A stretch of DNA of 64,000 bases from Rossellomorea aquimaris (GTDB lineage Bacteria; Bacillota; Bacilli; Bacillales; Bacillaceae_B): contig NZ_JAIVAT010000003.1 in the NCBI RefSeq assembly GCF_020172085.1, forward strand, positions 1,178,001-1,242,000, given 5' to 3'. Numbering within the stretch: position 1 is the stretch's first letter; each line of letters opens with the position of its first letter. Under the pieces are notes generated by a model. That model was not told the origin of the DNA, ran no database searches, and saw only the letters and a list, made by a program, of their open reading frames with translations. Shown in pieces: positions 16,237 to 25,018 of the stretch. The position numbers and the translations under genes were made by a program.

Positions 16237-16938
16237 ATGTCATTTTCAACGGTGTTACGAAATGAAGTCAAGGAAATTTGGGACGCGAGCTTCCATCATC
16301 CCTTCGTCAAAGGGATCGGGGATGGAACGCTCCCCATCGAGAAGTTCAAGTACTACCTCTTGCAAGATGCCTATTATCTTTCACATTTCTCGAAGGTGCA
16401 GGCGCTCGGTGCGTCAAAAGCAATGGATCTACATACTACATCACGAATGGCATCGCACGCTGTAGGAACAAATGAAGCAGAGCTTTCACTTCATGAAAAT
16501 TTCTCGAAACGATTAGGTATCACGGAGGAGGAAATACAGAATTTCAAACCGGCTCCCACAGCATATGCCTATACGTCGCATATGTATCGTTCTGCGAGAT
16601 ATGGAGGTCTTGCGGATATCTTGGCGGCGATTCTCCCATGCTACTGGCTCTATTACGAGATAGGGGAACGCTTGAAATCATGCACTCCGGAAGAGCCGGT
16701 TTATCAGGAATGGATTGAGGCATATGGAGGGGAATGGTTCAAAGAGTTAGTCGAAGAACAAATCAATCGTCTTGATGAATTGGCAGAAACAATGAGCGCA
16801 TGTGATAAAGAAAGAATGAAAGAAAATTTCATTTTGAGCAGCATCTATGAGTTACAGTTTTGGGAAATGGCTTATACTCTTGAAAAATGGCCGTTTGCTC
16901 TGGATGCCGGAAAGAAAAGGGGTGAGCAGCATGTCTAA
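16237..16938 (+). CDS. tenA: Thiaminase II / aminopyrimidine aminohydrolase TenA
   Basis: Cytoplasmic enzyme that hydrolyses aminopyrimidine breakdown products of thiamine to HMP for re-use. At 233 residues it is the usual family length. Visible landmarks are HHPFVKGIGDGTLPIEKFKYYLLQDAYYLSHFSK, the central PTAYAYTSHMYR, ILPCYWLYYEIGERL with the catalytic Cys, and the C-terminal ELQFWEMAY carrying the conserved Glu and Trp. AAAGGAG precedes the ATG. It is the first gene of the TPP-regulated operon and overlaps ykoE by 8 bases. Confidence 0.95.
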   Translation: MSFSTVLRNEVKEIWDASFHHPFVKGIGDGTLPIEKFKYYLLQDAYYLSHFSKVQALGASKAMDLHTTSRMASHAVGTNEAELSLHENFSKRLGITEEEIQNFKPAPTAYAYTSHMYRSARYGGLADILAAILPCYWLYYEIGERLKSCTPEEPVYQEWIEAYGGEWFKELVEEQINRLDELAETMSACDKERMKENFILSSIYELQFWEMAYTLEKWPFALDAGKKRGEQHV

Positions 16939-17509
16939 ATTAAAACTGACGGATATTTTAGTAACAGTAGTCATTTCCATCATGTTTGGAGTTATTTATA
17001 AACTTTGGGGACCATTTTACAACTTAATGAAGCCAATCGGTTTACATGCGGATCAATTCATCTATGGAATGTGGTTCATGGCGGCCACAGTGGCATTCTT
17101 GATTATCCGAAAACCGGGAGTGGCCCTTTTAGCCGAAATCGCCGCTTCATCCGGGGAGTTTCTCATGGGTTCAGAATGGGGACTGGAGGTGCTTTTATTT
17201 GGAATCATTCAAGGGTTGATGGCAGAGTTGATTTTCTTTATGACGAAATATAAACGCTATGATTTTTCGATTATATGTTTCGCGGCAGTTGGTTCTGCAT
17301 GTGGTTCCATCTTTATGGACTACATGAAAGGATATATTGGAGATTTGGCCCTTTGGAATCTGTCCTTATTCATTGTTGCGAGATTACTGGGTTCGATTGT
17401 CATCGCAGGTGCAGGATCTTTTTATTTGGTTAGGGCCCTCGAGAAAACCGGAGTCACAAGTCTTGTAAGACGTGCTGATCAAGAAGAGTACGATTCATTG
17501 CATCATTAA
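16931..17509 (+). CDS. ykoE: ECF transporter substrate-binding (S) component YkoE, HMP/thiamine
   Basis: A 192-residue integral membrane protein with about six transmembrane helices, the substrate-specificity subunit of the YkoEDC ECF transporter for thiamine precursors such as HMP. The text LWGPFYNLMKPIG, MAATVAFLIIRKPGVALLAEI and ASSGEFLMGSEWGLEVLLFGIIQG is typical of YkoE. GTGAGCAGC precedes ATG 16931, which lies inside the end of tenA. The ATPase and T component follow directly. YkoF, found with YkoEDC in B. subtilis, is absent here. Confidence 0.93.
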   Translation: MSKLKLTDILVTVVISIMFGVIYKLWGPFYNLMKPIGLHADQFIYGMWFMAATVAFLIIRKPGVALLAEIAASSGEFLMGSEWGLEVLLFGIIQGLMAELIFFMTKYKRYDFSIICFAAVGSACGSIFMDYMKGYIGDLALWNLSLFIVARLLGSIVIAGAGSFYLVRALEKTGVTSLVRRADQEEYDSLHH

Positions 17510-17521
17510 GAGGTGAACTTT

Positions 17522-18949
17522 ATGCATGTTGAAAACCTTCGACTTAAATTTCCCGGATCGGAAAAACGGATGTTTAATGATGTCAGTCTGTCAATCAATG
17601 AAGGGGAAAAAGTATTGCTATTGGGTCCATCAGGATGTGGTAAATCAACACTTCTTCATGTTTTATCCGGGGTGATCCCCCGGTCTGTGGATGTTCCCAT
17701 GAGAGCTTCCAACATGGAGATAGCTGATTCATATGGATATGTATTTCAAGATCCCGACTCTCAATTTTGTATGCCATTTGTAGATGAAGAATTGGCCTTT
17801 GTCTTGGAGAATTTACAAATCAAGAGAGAGGAGATGAAAGAGACCATTCGCAGGCTGTTATCGGAAGTGGGACTGGAGATGAAAGATCCCCATACGAAAA
17901 TCTCAACATTATCAGGAGGTATGAAGCAAAAGTTGGCCATTGCCTCTGTTCTTGCTCTAGAACCCCATACTCTATTCCTGGATGAACCGACCTCACTGTT
18001 GGACGAGGAAAGCACAGCGTCTGTTTGGAAAACAATCAAAGAGATTTGTAAAGACAAAACCCTAGTGATTGTAGAGCATAAACTCGATCATGTTCTGGAA
18101 ATCATAGATCGGATCATTCTATTCGATGCAGATGGAACCATTATGGCGGATGGAACGAAAGAATGGATCCTAAGCCGTTACAAAGAAACGTTGAGGTCTT
18201 TAGGTGTTTGGTACCCGGGCGCGTGGGAAGAATATCTGTCATCCCGATGCCAGAGGGAGATTCCTTCGTTTGGACCAGTGATTGCAAGTATGGAAAACTT
18301 TAAAGGCTATATTCAAAAAAAAGAGAAGATCCACCTGCCGCATGCTGCGATCCGGAAAGGAGAATGGATTGCCATTACAGGAAGGAATGGTGCAGGGAAA
18401 TCAACATTACTTCACAGCTTAATGAAATTCATTCATACAAGCGGGACGTACGAACTAAATGGAATGCAGGTGAAGGGGAAAAAGGTTCCCAAAGATTGTG
18501 CGTTTGTTTTTCAAAATCCCGAATTACAGTTTGTCACACATACCGTTTTTGACGAAGTGGCTTACAGCTTTCGGCTGAAGAAATTAGATGAAAAGTGTGT
18601 TGAGAAAGATGTGGAAAATTTACTCCAGCGATTCATGCTTGATCCATATAAGTTTCATCATCCATATACTCTATCCATGGGGCAAAAACGCAGATTAAGT
18701 GTTGCAGCTTCCATCGTTCCCAATAAGGAGATTCTATTATTGGATGAACCAACCTTCGGGCAGGACGCACAAAATACCTTCGCACTGATTGAAATGCTTC
18801 AAGAGTTACAGCGTGAAGGCGCAACCATTTTGATGGTGACTCATGATGATAAAATCATCCAACACTTTGCAACCAGGGTATGGACAATTGAAAAAGGACG
18901 ATTGCTTCAAGATGTGGATGTAGAAGTAGCAAGGAGAAAAGCGCTGTGA
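17522..18949 (+). CDS. ykoD: ECF transporter ATPase YkoD, two fused ABC domains
   Basis: A 475-residue energising subunit with two complete ABC ATPase domains in one chain. Domain 1 has Walker A LLGPSGCGKSTLLH near residue 33, signature LSGGMKQKL and Walker B LFLDEPTSLLD. Domain 2 has ITGRNGAGKSTLLHSL near residue 286, a divergent signature LSMGQKRRLS and LLLDEPTFGQD. The tandem layout matches B. subtilis YkoD. AGAGGTG supports ATG 17522 over the GTG at 17513. It overlaps ykoC by 4 bases. Confidence 0.94.
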   Translation: MHVENLRLKFPGSEKRMFNDVSLSINEGEKVLLLGPSGCGKSTLLHVLSGVIPRSVDVPMRASNMEIADSYGYVFQDPDSQFCMPFVDEELAFVLENLQIKREEMKETIRRLLSEVGLEMKDPHTKISTLSGGMKQKLAIASVLALEPHTLFLDEPTSLLDEESTASVWKTIKEICKDKTLVIVEHKLDHVLEIIDRIILFDADGTIMADGTKEWILSRYKETLRSLGVWYPGAWEEYLSSRCQREIPSFGPVIASMENFKGYIQKKEKIHLPHAAIRKGEWIAITGRNGAGKSTLLHSLMKFIHTSGTYELNGMQVKGKKVPKDCAFVFQNPELQFVTHTVFDEVAYSFRLKKLDEKCVEKDVENLLQRFMLDPYKFHHPYTLSMGQKRRLSVAASIVPNKEILLLDEPTFGQDAQNTFALIEMLQELQREGATILMVTHDDKIIQHFATRVWTIEKGRLLQDVDVEVARRKAL

Positions 18950-19749
18950 ATATGGAATTTGTTTATAAACATACCTGGCTCCATGACACAAACCCGAGCT
19001 TGAAATTGATCGTGATGATCGGACTTTTTGTATTTTTACTATTTGTTCATTACCTTAATTGGCTTATGTATTTGACATTGTTCGCTTTCCTCTTATTGTG
19101 GTCGTTCTCAGGATACTCAAGGAAATTAGTGCTGCTACTGGTCTTGCCATTTTTCCTTGTCTTTCTGTCTACTGCATCCTCGATGATTATGTTTGGGAAA
19201 GGAGAGACAACGTGGCTTACGTGGGGGTTGATCGAAGTGACGGAGGAAAGTTTTTACAGGGGGGTTCATATAGGATTGAGAGCATTTGTATTTGCTGTTT
19301 TAGGCCTCTTATTTGCTCTTACAACGAGACCTGTCCTACTGTTTTATTCACTCATGCAACAATTACGCCTAAAGCCGAAGTATGCTTATAGTTTTATGGC
19401 CGGACTAAGGCTGATTCCCATCATGTTGGAAGAATTCAATACGATTGGAAATGCCTTGAAAGTCAGGGGGATTCGAGAACAAAAAGGAATGAAGCATCAA
19501 ATTCATAAAATACAAGCTTACTCCATTCCCTTATTGGCGCAAAGTATCCGAAGGGCACACAGAATAGCGGTTGCAATGGAAACGAAAGGATTCGTTGGCG
19601 ATGGGGAGAGGACCTATTTCTACAAAGTCGGCTTTTCGAAATTTGATGCGTATTTTATCGGGAGCATCATTCTCATGATTTTAGTAAGTTACTTCCTTTC
19701 TATTGATCTACCAATTTTTCCGACGGGAGATGTTCGCTATGGAAATTGA
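18946..19749 (+). CDS. ykoC: ECF transporter transmembrane (T) component YkoC
   Basis: A 267-residue membrane protein coupling the YkoD ATPase to YkoE. Hydrophobic helices occupy residues 20-110 and the C-terminus, and the cytoplasmic coupling segment contains the EcfT motifs GLRLIPIMLEEFNTIGNALKVRG and SIRRAHRIAVAMETKGF (Ala-Arg-Gly-like helices that contact the ATPases). The GTG at 18946 is 9 bases from AAGGAG and overlaps the ykoD stop. The end overlaps tenI by 11 bases. Confidence 0.93.
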   Translation: MNMEFVYKHTWLHDTNPSLKLIVMIGLFVFLLFVHYLNWLMYLTLFAFLLLWSFSGYSRKLVLLLVLPFFLVFLSTASSMIMFGKGETTWLTWGLIEVTEESFYRGVHIGLRAFVFAVLGLLFALTTRPVLLFYSLMQQLRLKPKYAYSFMAGLRLIPIMLEEFNTIGNALKVRGIREQKGMKHQIHKIQAYSIPLLAQSIRRAHRIAVAMETKGFVGDGERTYFYKVGFSKFDAYFIGSIILMILVSYFLSIDLPIFPTGDVRYGN

Positions 19750-20380
19750 AAAAAGAAGACGATTACATGTCATTTCCACTGGTCAGCAATCAAGGGAAGA
19801 ATTGGTGAAAATCTCGAGAACCATTCACCCCTATATTGATATGCTTCATATTCGTGAAAGAAGCTGGACAGGAGCTGAGTTGATTGAAGCCGTTGTAGAA
19901 TTAACGGCTGTGGGAGTGCCGTTAAGGAAACTGTGTATCAATGACCGTGCAGACATCGCTTGTATGAAACATGTAAGAGGGGTTCAGCTTGGACATCATA
20001 GTGCTCCAGTTGGCTTAGTGAAGAAGGCTTTCCCATCTTTGAAAATCGGGTCATCGGTGCACAGTATGCAAGAAGCCCTTCTGGCATATGAACAAGGGGC
20101 AGATTTTCTCCTTTATGGAAATGTTTATGATACAACGTCGAAACCAGGGAAGAAAGGGAAAGGGATTGTAAATTTGGAAGAGATTGTTTTGAACATTCCC
20201 CTTCCCGTTATTGCCATCGGGGGTATTACACCCGGACGAGTAGATGACATTGTTAGAACCGGTGCAAAGGGTATCGCGGTCTTGTCAGGTATCTTCCTTT
20301 CTGAAGACCCTCTAGAAGCAGCCCGGGCTTACTATAAAGCAACCCATAAGGAGGTGAAACAGCTTGGCGAAACAATTTGA
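19739..20380 (+). CDS. tenI: Thiazole tautomerase TenI
   Basis: A 213-residue TIM-barrel protein of the ThiE/TenI family. TenI aromatises the ThiG thiazole product in the thiamine pathway. Features: LHVISTG near the start, HIRERSWTGAELIEAV, LCINDRADIA, VQLGHHSAPV, IGSSVHSMQEALLAYEQGADFLLYGNVYDTTSKPGKKGKG and IAIGGITPGRVDDIV. The His in LGHHS matches the TenI catalytic position, and a separate true ThiE ends the operon, so this copy is the tautomerase. ATG 19739 is 9 bases after GGGAGA; the longer frame from 19703 is inside ykoC. Confidence 0.9.
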   Translation: MEIEKRRRLHVISTGQQSREELVKISRTIHPYIDMLHIRERSWTGAELIEAVVELTAVGVPLRKLCINDRADIACMKHVRGVQLGHHSAPVGLVKKAFPSLKIGSSVHSMQEALLAYEQGADFLLYGNVYDTTSKPGKKGKGIVNLEEIVLNIPLPVIAIGGITPGRVDDIVRTGAKGIAVLSGIFLSEDPLEAARAYYKATHKEVKQLGETI

Positions 20381-21476
20381 TGTGTTGATTGTAGGTGGAG
20401 GTGTGATCGGCTGCTCCATTGCGTATCAGCTTTCCAAAAGAGGAAAAAAAGTATTGGTGATGGAGAAGAATCGATTAGCATCCAAGGCCTCCAAAGCCGC
20501 AGCTGGAATGCTTGGAGTACATACTGAATTAACCGGGGGCAGTCCCCTCTATCGACTGGCGCAGAACAGCCGTAATTTGTACCCGGCCCTTGCACAGGAA
20601 TTAAAAGAAGTAACCGGTATGGATATTGAGTATGTTGAAAATGGAATGATCAAACTTGCAAGGACAGAGGAAGAGGCACAGAATTTAGTAACTGTCGCCT
20701 CCCAAACGGAACAGGATGAACAGGTAGAATGGCTATCCCCTCTTAAGCTATCAGCCTTCGAGCCTCATCTTTCGAAGCAGGTGGCCGGTGGTTTATTCAT
20801 TCCACGGGATGGAAACGTTGCGGCCCCGAAACTAACTGAAGCGTTGGGGCTCGCTTCAGTCAGATTAGGGGCTGATGTCAAGGAGTATACGGATGTATAT
20901 GATTTTATTGTTGAAGGAAGCAGGATAACGGGAGTTCAAACGTCTATCGGTTCCTATTCTGCATCTGAAATAATCGTTGCAGGCGGTGCTTGGAGTCAAT
21001 CACTATTGGGGAAAATCGGTTTAACACTTCACTCTTTTCCAGTCAAAGGTGAATGCTTTTCGGTGAAATGTCCCCGGGAATTGGTGGAAAGGACCATTTT
21101 CACTGAGGGTTGCTACATTGTTCCGAAGGTGGGTGGACGATTACTAATAGGGGCTACAGAACACGCTAATACCTTTGATGAAAGCATTTCCGTTAGCGGA
21201 ATGATGAGTTTAATGAAGAAAGCTACAGAAATTCTTCCAGACCTTATCCATACCGATTGGGAAAAAGCCTGGTCAGGGATACGGCCTCAAACACACGGAG
21301 GACTTCCTATGATCGGAAGGAGTGAAAGGTGGGAAGGGCTCTCCATTGCAACGGGCCACTACCGAAATGGCATTCTCCTTGCTCCCATCACCGGAGTCAT
21401 GATGGCAGACCTATTGGAAGGCAAAGAGAATCCATTACTACATTCATACGTTGGGAGTTCTAGAAAATGGAATTAA
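20364..21476 (+). CDS. thiO: Glycine oxidase ThiO
   Basis: FAD-dependent oxidase that converts glycine to the imine (dehydroglycine) used by ThiG in aerobes. The 370-residue protein opens with the Rossmann GGGVIGCSIAYQLSKRGKKVLVMEK, then ASKAAAGMLG, and ends with SGIRPQTHGGLPMIGRS and GHYRNGILLAPITG, the usual substrate and FAD contacts. TTG 20364 is 7 bases after AAGGAGGTG and lies within the end of tenI. Presence of ThiO instead of ThiH fits an aerobic organism. Confidence 0.95.
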   Translation: MAKQFDVLIVGGGVIGCSIAYQLSKRGKKVLVMEKNRLASKASKAAAGMLGVHTELTGGSPLYRLAQNSRNLYPALAQELKEVTGMDIEYVENGMIKLARTEEEAQNLVTVASQTEQDEQVEWLSPLKLSAFEPHLSKQVAGGLFIPRDGNVAAPKLTEALGLASVRLGADVKEYTDVYDFIVEGSRITGVQTSIGSYSASEIIVAGGAWSQSLLGKIGLTLHSFPVKGECFSVKCPRELVERTIFTEGCYIVPKVGGRLLIGATEHANTFDESISVSGMMSLMKKATEILPDLIHTDWEKAWSGIRPQTHGGLPMIGRSERWEGLSIATGHYRNGILLAPITGVMMADLLEGKENPLLHSYVGSSRKWN

Positions 21477-21670
21477 GGATAAATGGACAGCAGGTGACAG
21501 TGCCTGACACAATCACTACGATAGAAGAACTTATACACCATTTCAAACTGAAGAATCGAACGATTATGGTTGAACAGAATCAAACCATTTTAAGAAAAGA
21601 AGAACATGAAAAGGCAGCAGTTGAAAACGGAGATACTATTGAATTAGTCCAATTTGTAGGAGGCGGTTGA
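21467..21670 (+). CDS. thiS: Sulfur carrier protein ThiS
   Basis: A 67-residue ubiquitin-fold carrier that delivers sulfur for the thiazole ring as a C-terminal thiocarboxylate. It ends in QFVGGG, containing the required C-terminal Gly-Gly, and has the family patterns INGQQV and [10 protein letters not shown]. It overlaps thiO by 10 bases and is followed at once by thiG, its partner. Confidence 0.94.
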   Translation: MELRINGQQVTVPDTITTIEELIHHFKLKNRTIMVEQNQTILRKEEHEKAAVENGDTIELVQFVGGG

Positions 21671-21671
21671 C

Positions 21672-22436
21672 ATGTTGAAAATCGGAAACTATACATTCCA
21701 TTCCAGATTATTGTTAGGAACAGGGAAATATCCTGATTTTGATATTCAGAAGAAAGCGGTTGAGGTTTCTGGTGCAGAAATTCTTACGTTTACGGTCAGG
21801 AGAATGAATATATTCGAGCCCAGCCAACCCAACTTCTTAGAAAAACTCGACTTGGAAAGCTACTCATTATTACCGAATACGGCTGGCGCAAAAACAGCGG
21901 ATGAAGCGGTGCGGCATGCACAGTTAGCCAGAGCGTCAGGACTTTGTGACATGATTAAGGTGGAAGTGATTGGGTGTGATAAAACATTGTTGCCCGATCC
22001 CGTGGAAACACTGAAGGCTACAGAAGAATTGATTAAAGAAGGATTCACGGTCCTCCCTTATACATCCGATGATGTGGTTCTTGCAAGGAAATTGGAAGAG
22101 TTGGGGGCACATGCCATTATGCCCGGTGCATCACCAATCGGATCGGGACAGGGAATTGTTAACCCGGTAAATCTTCGCTTCATTATTGAGCAGGCAAATG
22201 TACCGGTCATCGTTGATGCTGGGATTGGATCACCAGCAGATGCTGCTTATGCTATGGAACTGGGAGCAGATGCTGTGTTGTTGAACACGGCGGTGTCACA
22301 ATCGAAAGATCCAATTAAAATGGCCAATGCCATGAGACTTGCCATTGAGGGTGGCCGTTTTGGATATGAAGCCGGGAGAATTCCCCGAAAGCGCTATGCA
22401 TCAGCAAGTAGTCCGATCGAGGGGATGAGTGTTTGA
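21672..22436 (+). CDS. thiG: Thiazole synthase ThiG
   Basis: Forms the thiazole phosphate from deoxyxylulose 5-phosphate, dehydroglycine and ThiS thiocarboxylate. At 254 residues it is full length. The Schiff-base Lys is K96 in MIKVEVIG; other landmarks are [35 protein letters not shown] text ([12 protein letters not shown]) and [30 protein letters not shown]. The ATG follows GGAGG in the end of thiS. Confidence 0.97.
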   Translation: MLKIGNYTFHSRLLLGTGKYPDFDIQKKAVEVSGAEILTFTVRRMNIFEPSQPNFLEKLDLESYSLLPNTAGAKTADEAVRHAQLARASGLCDMIKVEVIGCDKTLLPDPVETLKATEELIKEGFTVLPYTSDDVVLARKLEELGAHAIMPGASPIGSGQGIVNPVNLRFIIEQANVPVIVDAGIGSPADAAYAMELGADAVLLNTAVSQSKDPIKMANAMRLAIEGGRFGYEAGRIPRKRYASASSPIEGMSV

Positions 22437-23455
22437 ATGTGGAGAGATATTCCAGACAAATCTTGTTTTTGCCTATTGGAACAGAGGGCCAGGAAAGAAT
22501 AAGGGGTAAACATGTGCTCATAATTGGAGCAGGAGCTTTGGGAACAGGGAACGCGGAAGTCCTCGTTCGTGCCGGTATTGGAAAGCTGACGATTGTGGAC
22601 CGTGATTACGTCGAATGGAGCAATCTGCAACGACAGCAGCTCTACAATGAGCAAGATGCAAAAAGTCGCCTTCCAAAGGCGATAGCTGCCAAAAAAAGAC
22701 TGGAAGAGATTAATTCAAATGTTGACATCGAAGCACATATTCTGGACGTCATGCCTGAAGAGTTATTGAACATGGCCATGGGTGTGGACCTGATCATCGA
22801 TGCAACAGATAACTTTGATACGAGAATGATCATCAATGATGTATCTCAAAAACTTTCCATTCCCTGGATCTACGGAGCCTGCGTGGGGAGCTATGGAATT
22901 TCATTCACGATTCTTCCCAATGTCACCCCGTGTATTTCATGTTTACTCGATGAAGTTCCTATTGGGGGCTTGACCTGTGACACAGCAGGAATTATCAGTC
23001 CTGCCGTCTCACAGGTGGTCGCCTATCAAACGACAGAGGCACTAAAGATTTTAGTGGAAGACTATGAAGCTCTTAGCCACAGGGTCTTCTCTTTCGATTT
23101 ATGGAAAAATGAGCATACGTCTTTGGATGTGAGTAAGTTGAAGCGAGTAGAATGTCCTTCATGTGGTGTTCATAGAACATACCCAAGTCTTCGATATGAG
23201 AATCAAACCAAAACGGCCGTCCTATGTGGACGGGATTCTGTTCAAATCCGGCCAGCTTCAAGGCACTCTGTTAACCTCTTGGACATTTCAAGAACACTTG
23301 AGAGCCAAGGCAAGCAAGTGGAAAGGAATCCTTATTTGATTAGGTTCAAAGTAGATTCCCTCAGGGTCGTCTTATTCTATGATGGACGGGCGCTTGTCCA
23401 TGGAACGAAAGAAATAAAGGAAGCAAAATCAGTTTATCACCGTTACTTTGGTTGA
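22433..23455 (+). CDS. thiF: ThiS adenylyltransferase ThiF (MoeB/E1-like)
   Basis: Adenylates the C-terminus of ThiS before sulfur transfer. A 340-residue E1-like protein: ATP-binding [49 protein letters not shown], and zinc ligands in CISC and CPSC. The last 100 residues form a small extra domain. It is catalytically complete by inspection. TTG 22433 overlaps the thiG stop by 4 bases. Confidence 0.93.
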   Translation: MNVERYSRQILFLPIGTEGQERIRGKHVLIIGAGALGTGNAEVLVRAGIGKLTIVDRDYVEWSNLQRQQLYNEQDAKSRLPKAIAAKKRLEEINSNVDIEAHILDVMPEELLNMAMGVDLIIDATDNFDTRMIINDVSQKLSIPWIYGACVGSYGISFTILPNVTPCISCLLDEVPIGGLTCDTAGIISPAVSQVVAYQTTEALKILVEDYEALSHRVFSFDLWKNEHTSLDVSKLKRVECPSCGVHRTYPSLRYENQTKTAVLCGRDSVQIRPASRHSVNLLDISRTLESQGKQVERNPYLIRFKVDSLRVVLFYDGRALVHGTKEIKEAKSVYHRYFG

Positions 23456-23473
23456 AAAAGGAGTGAATATAAA

Positions 23474-24277
23474 ATGGTGAATAAAGCGTTGACGATTGCA
23501 GGATCGGATAGCGGTGGTGGCGCCGGTATACAAGCAGATTTAAAAACCTTTCATGCATGTCATGTCTATGGGATGTCTGCCATTACAGCCGTTACAGCTC
23601 AAAATACAAAAGGAGTACAGGGGGTATTTCCATTGTCGGTATCTGGAGTCATAGAACAATTGACTTCTGTAACTGAAGATTTACCACCGCAAGCGGTAAA
23701 AACCGGAATGTTAGTGAATGAAGAGATCATTGCATCTGTTGCGGATTTTGCCAGCTCCTCCGGCTGGGAAAAGCTTATAGTGGATCCTGTGATGATTGCG
23801 AAAGGCGGTGCTTCTTTATTAGAAGAAAAATCCATTCAAACATTGCTCAATCGTTTGATCCCGGTTGCTTACGTCATCACTCCCAATATACCTGAGGCAG
23901 AAGCTTTAACTGGGAGACAGATAGTGAATGTTGATGATTGTAGGAAAGCAGCGGTGGACCTATACGAGATGGGGGCAAAACATGTGGTCATTAAAGGTGG
24001 TCACCAGTCTCAATCTTTATATGCAACTGACATTCTTTATGACGGCAAAGGATTTTATGAGTTTACGAGTCCAAGAGTCTCTACACCCCATACGCATGGA
24101 ACAGGCTGTACGTTCTCTGCAGTCATTACGGCAGAACTGGCAAAAGGGAACACTGTCTATGATTCAGTCCAGACTGCCAAGGAATTTATATCAGCCGCTA
24201 TTACGCATTCACTCGGGATCGGGAGCGGGCACGGTCCAACGAACCACTGGGCTTACCATGAAGGTTTGAAAGTATGA
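23474..24277 (+). CDS. thiD: Hydroxymethylpyrimidine/phosphomethylpyrimidine kinase ThiD
   Basis: Phosphorylates HMP and HMP-P to HMP-PP in thiamine synthesis. A 267-residue ribokinase-fold enzyme: LTIAGSDSGGGAGIQADLKTF at the N-terminus, VTAQNTKGVQ, LIVDPVMIAKGGASLL, TPNIPEAEALTGR and the anion-hole/catalytic THGTGCTFSAVI. AAAGGAG precedes the ATG. It overlaps thiE by 4 bases. It would take HMP supplied by TenA and YkoEDC, since no thiC is present in the operon. Confidence 0.96.
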   Translation: MVNKALTIAGSDSGGGAGIQADLKTFHACHVYGMSAITAVTAQNTKGVQGVFPLSVSGVIEQLTSVTEDLPPQAVKTGMLVNEEIIASVADFASSSGWEKLIVDPVMIAKGGASLLEEKSIQTLLNRLIPVAYVITPNIPEAEALTGRQIVNVDDCRKAAVDLYEMGAKHVVIKGGHQSQSLYATDILYDGKGFYEFTSPRVSTPHTHGTGCTFSAVITAELAKGNTVYDSVQTAKEFISAAITHSLGIGSGHGPTNHWAYHEGLKV

Positions 24278-24915
24278 CTCTGAGAGACTCTTTAAAGCTA
24301 TATTTTGTCATGGGCAGCCAAAATTGTGAAAGATCTCCTGTCCGAGTGTTGGAAGATGCTCTCTCAGGCGGGGTTACCATGTTTCAATTTCGTGAAAAGG
24401 GGATTCGTTGTCTGAAAGGGCAGCCCAAGATGGAGCTGGCTCTTAAACTCCAACAATTGTGTCAAAAACACAGTGTTCCTTTTATCATCAATGATGATGT
24501 GGAGCTTGCGTTGTCAATGAATGCAGATGGTGTACATATAGGGCAAGAAGACGAATCAGTCGAGGTAGTCCGTAAAAAAATGGGGGATAGATTACTTGGA
24601 GTATCTGCCCATAATGTGACAGAAGCCAAGCTCGCAGTAGAGTCAGGTGCGGATTATCTTGGGGTGGGTCCCATGTTTCATACAACAACAAAGAATGATT
24701 GTAGAAACGTTCAAGGGCCAAAGGTGATTGAATCAATGCGAGCGGAAGGGATTCTTCTCCCATTAGTCGGGATTGGAGGAATCCATCTCGACAATATCCA
24801 AGACGTAATGGAAGCAGGCTCAGATGGTGTAGCGGTCATTTCAGCGATTTCAAAACAGCCAGAGAAAACCCACACTCTTTTTCAAGCGGTCCAGAATAGT
24901 TTGTTAAAATCATAG
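24274..24915 (+). CDS. thiE: Thiamine-phosphate synthase ThiE
   Basis: Couples HMP-PP and thiazole phosphate to thiamine phosphate. A 213-residue TIM barrel with MFQFREKG, IINDDVELALSMNADGVHIGQED, GVSAHNVTEAKLA, DYLGVGPMFHTTTK and IGGIHLDNIQDV, all ThiE signatures and distinct from the TenI copy. It is the last gene of the operon. No clear terminator lies in the 103 bases before tcyP. Confidence 0.95.
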   Translation: MTLRDSLKLYFVMGSQNCERSPVRVLEDALSGGVTMFQFREKGIRCLKGQPKMELALKLQQLCQKHSVPFIINDDVELALSMNADGVHIGQEDESVEVVRKKMGDRLLGVSAHNVTEAKLAVESGADYLGVGPMFHTTTKNDCRNVQGPKVIESMRAEGILLPLVGIGGIHLDNIQDVMEAGSDGVAVISAISKQPEKTHTLFQAVQNSLLKS

Positions 24916-25018
24916 CTTTTATCGGACAAAGCAACATATCTTGCCCTCCCCTATCATACTATACAGTAGACCCCGGTCTAACTTGTATCATCATCAGCGA
25001 TAAGAGGGAGGGTTTTGA

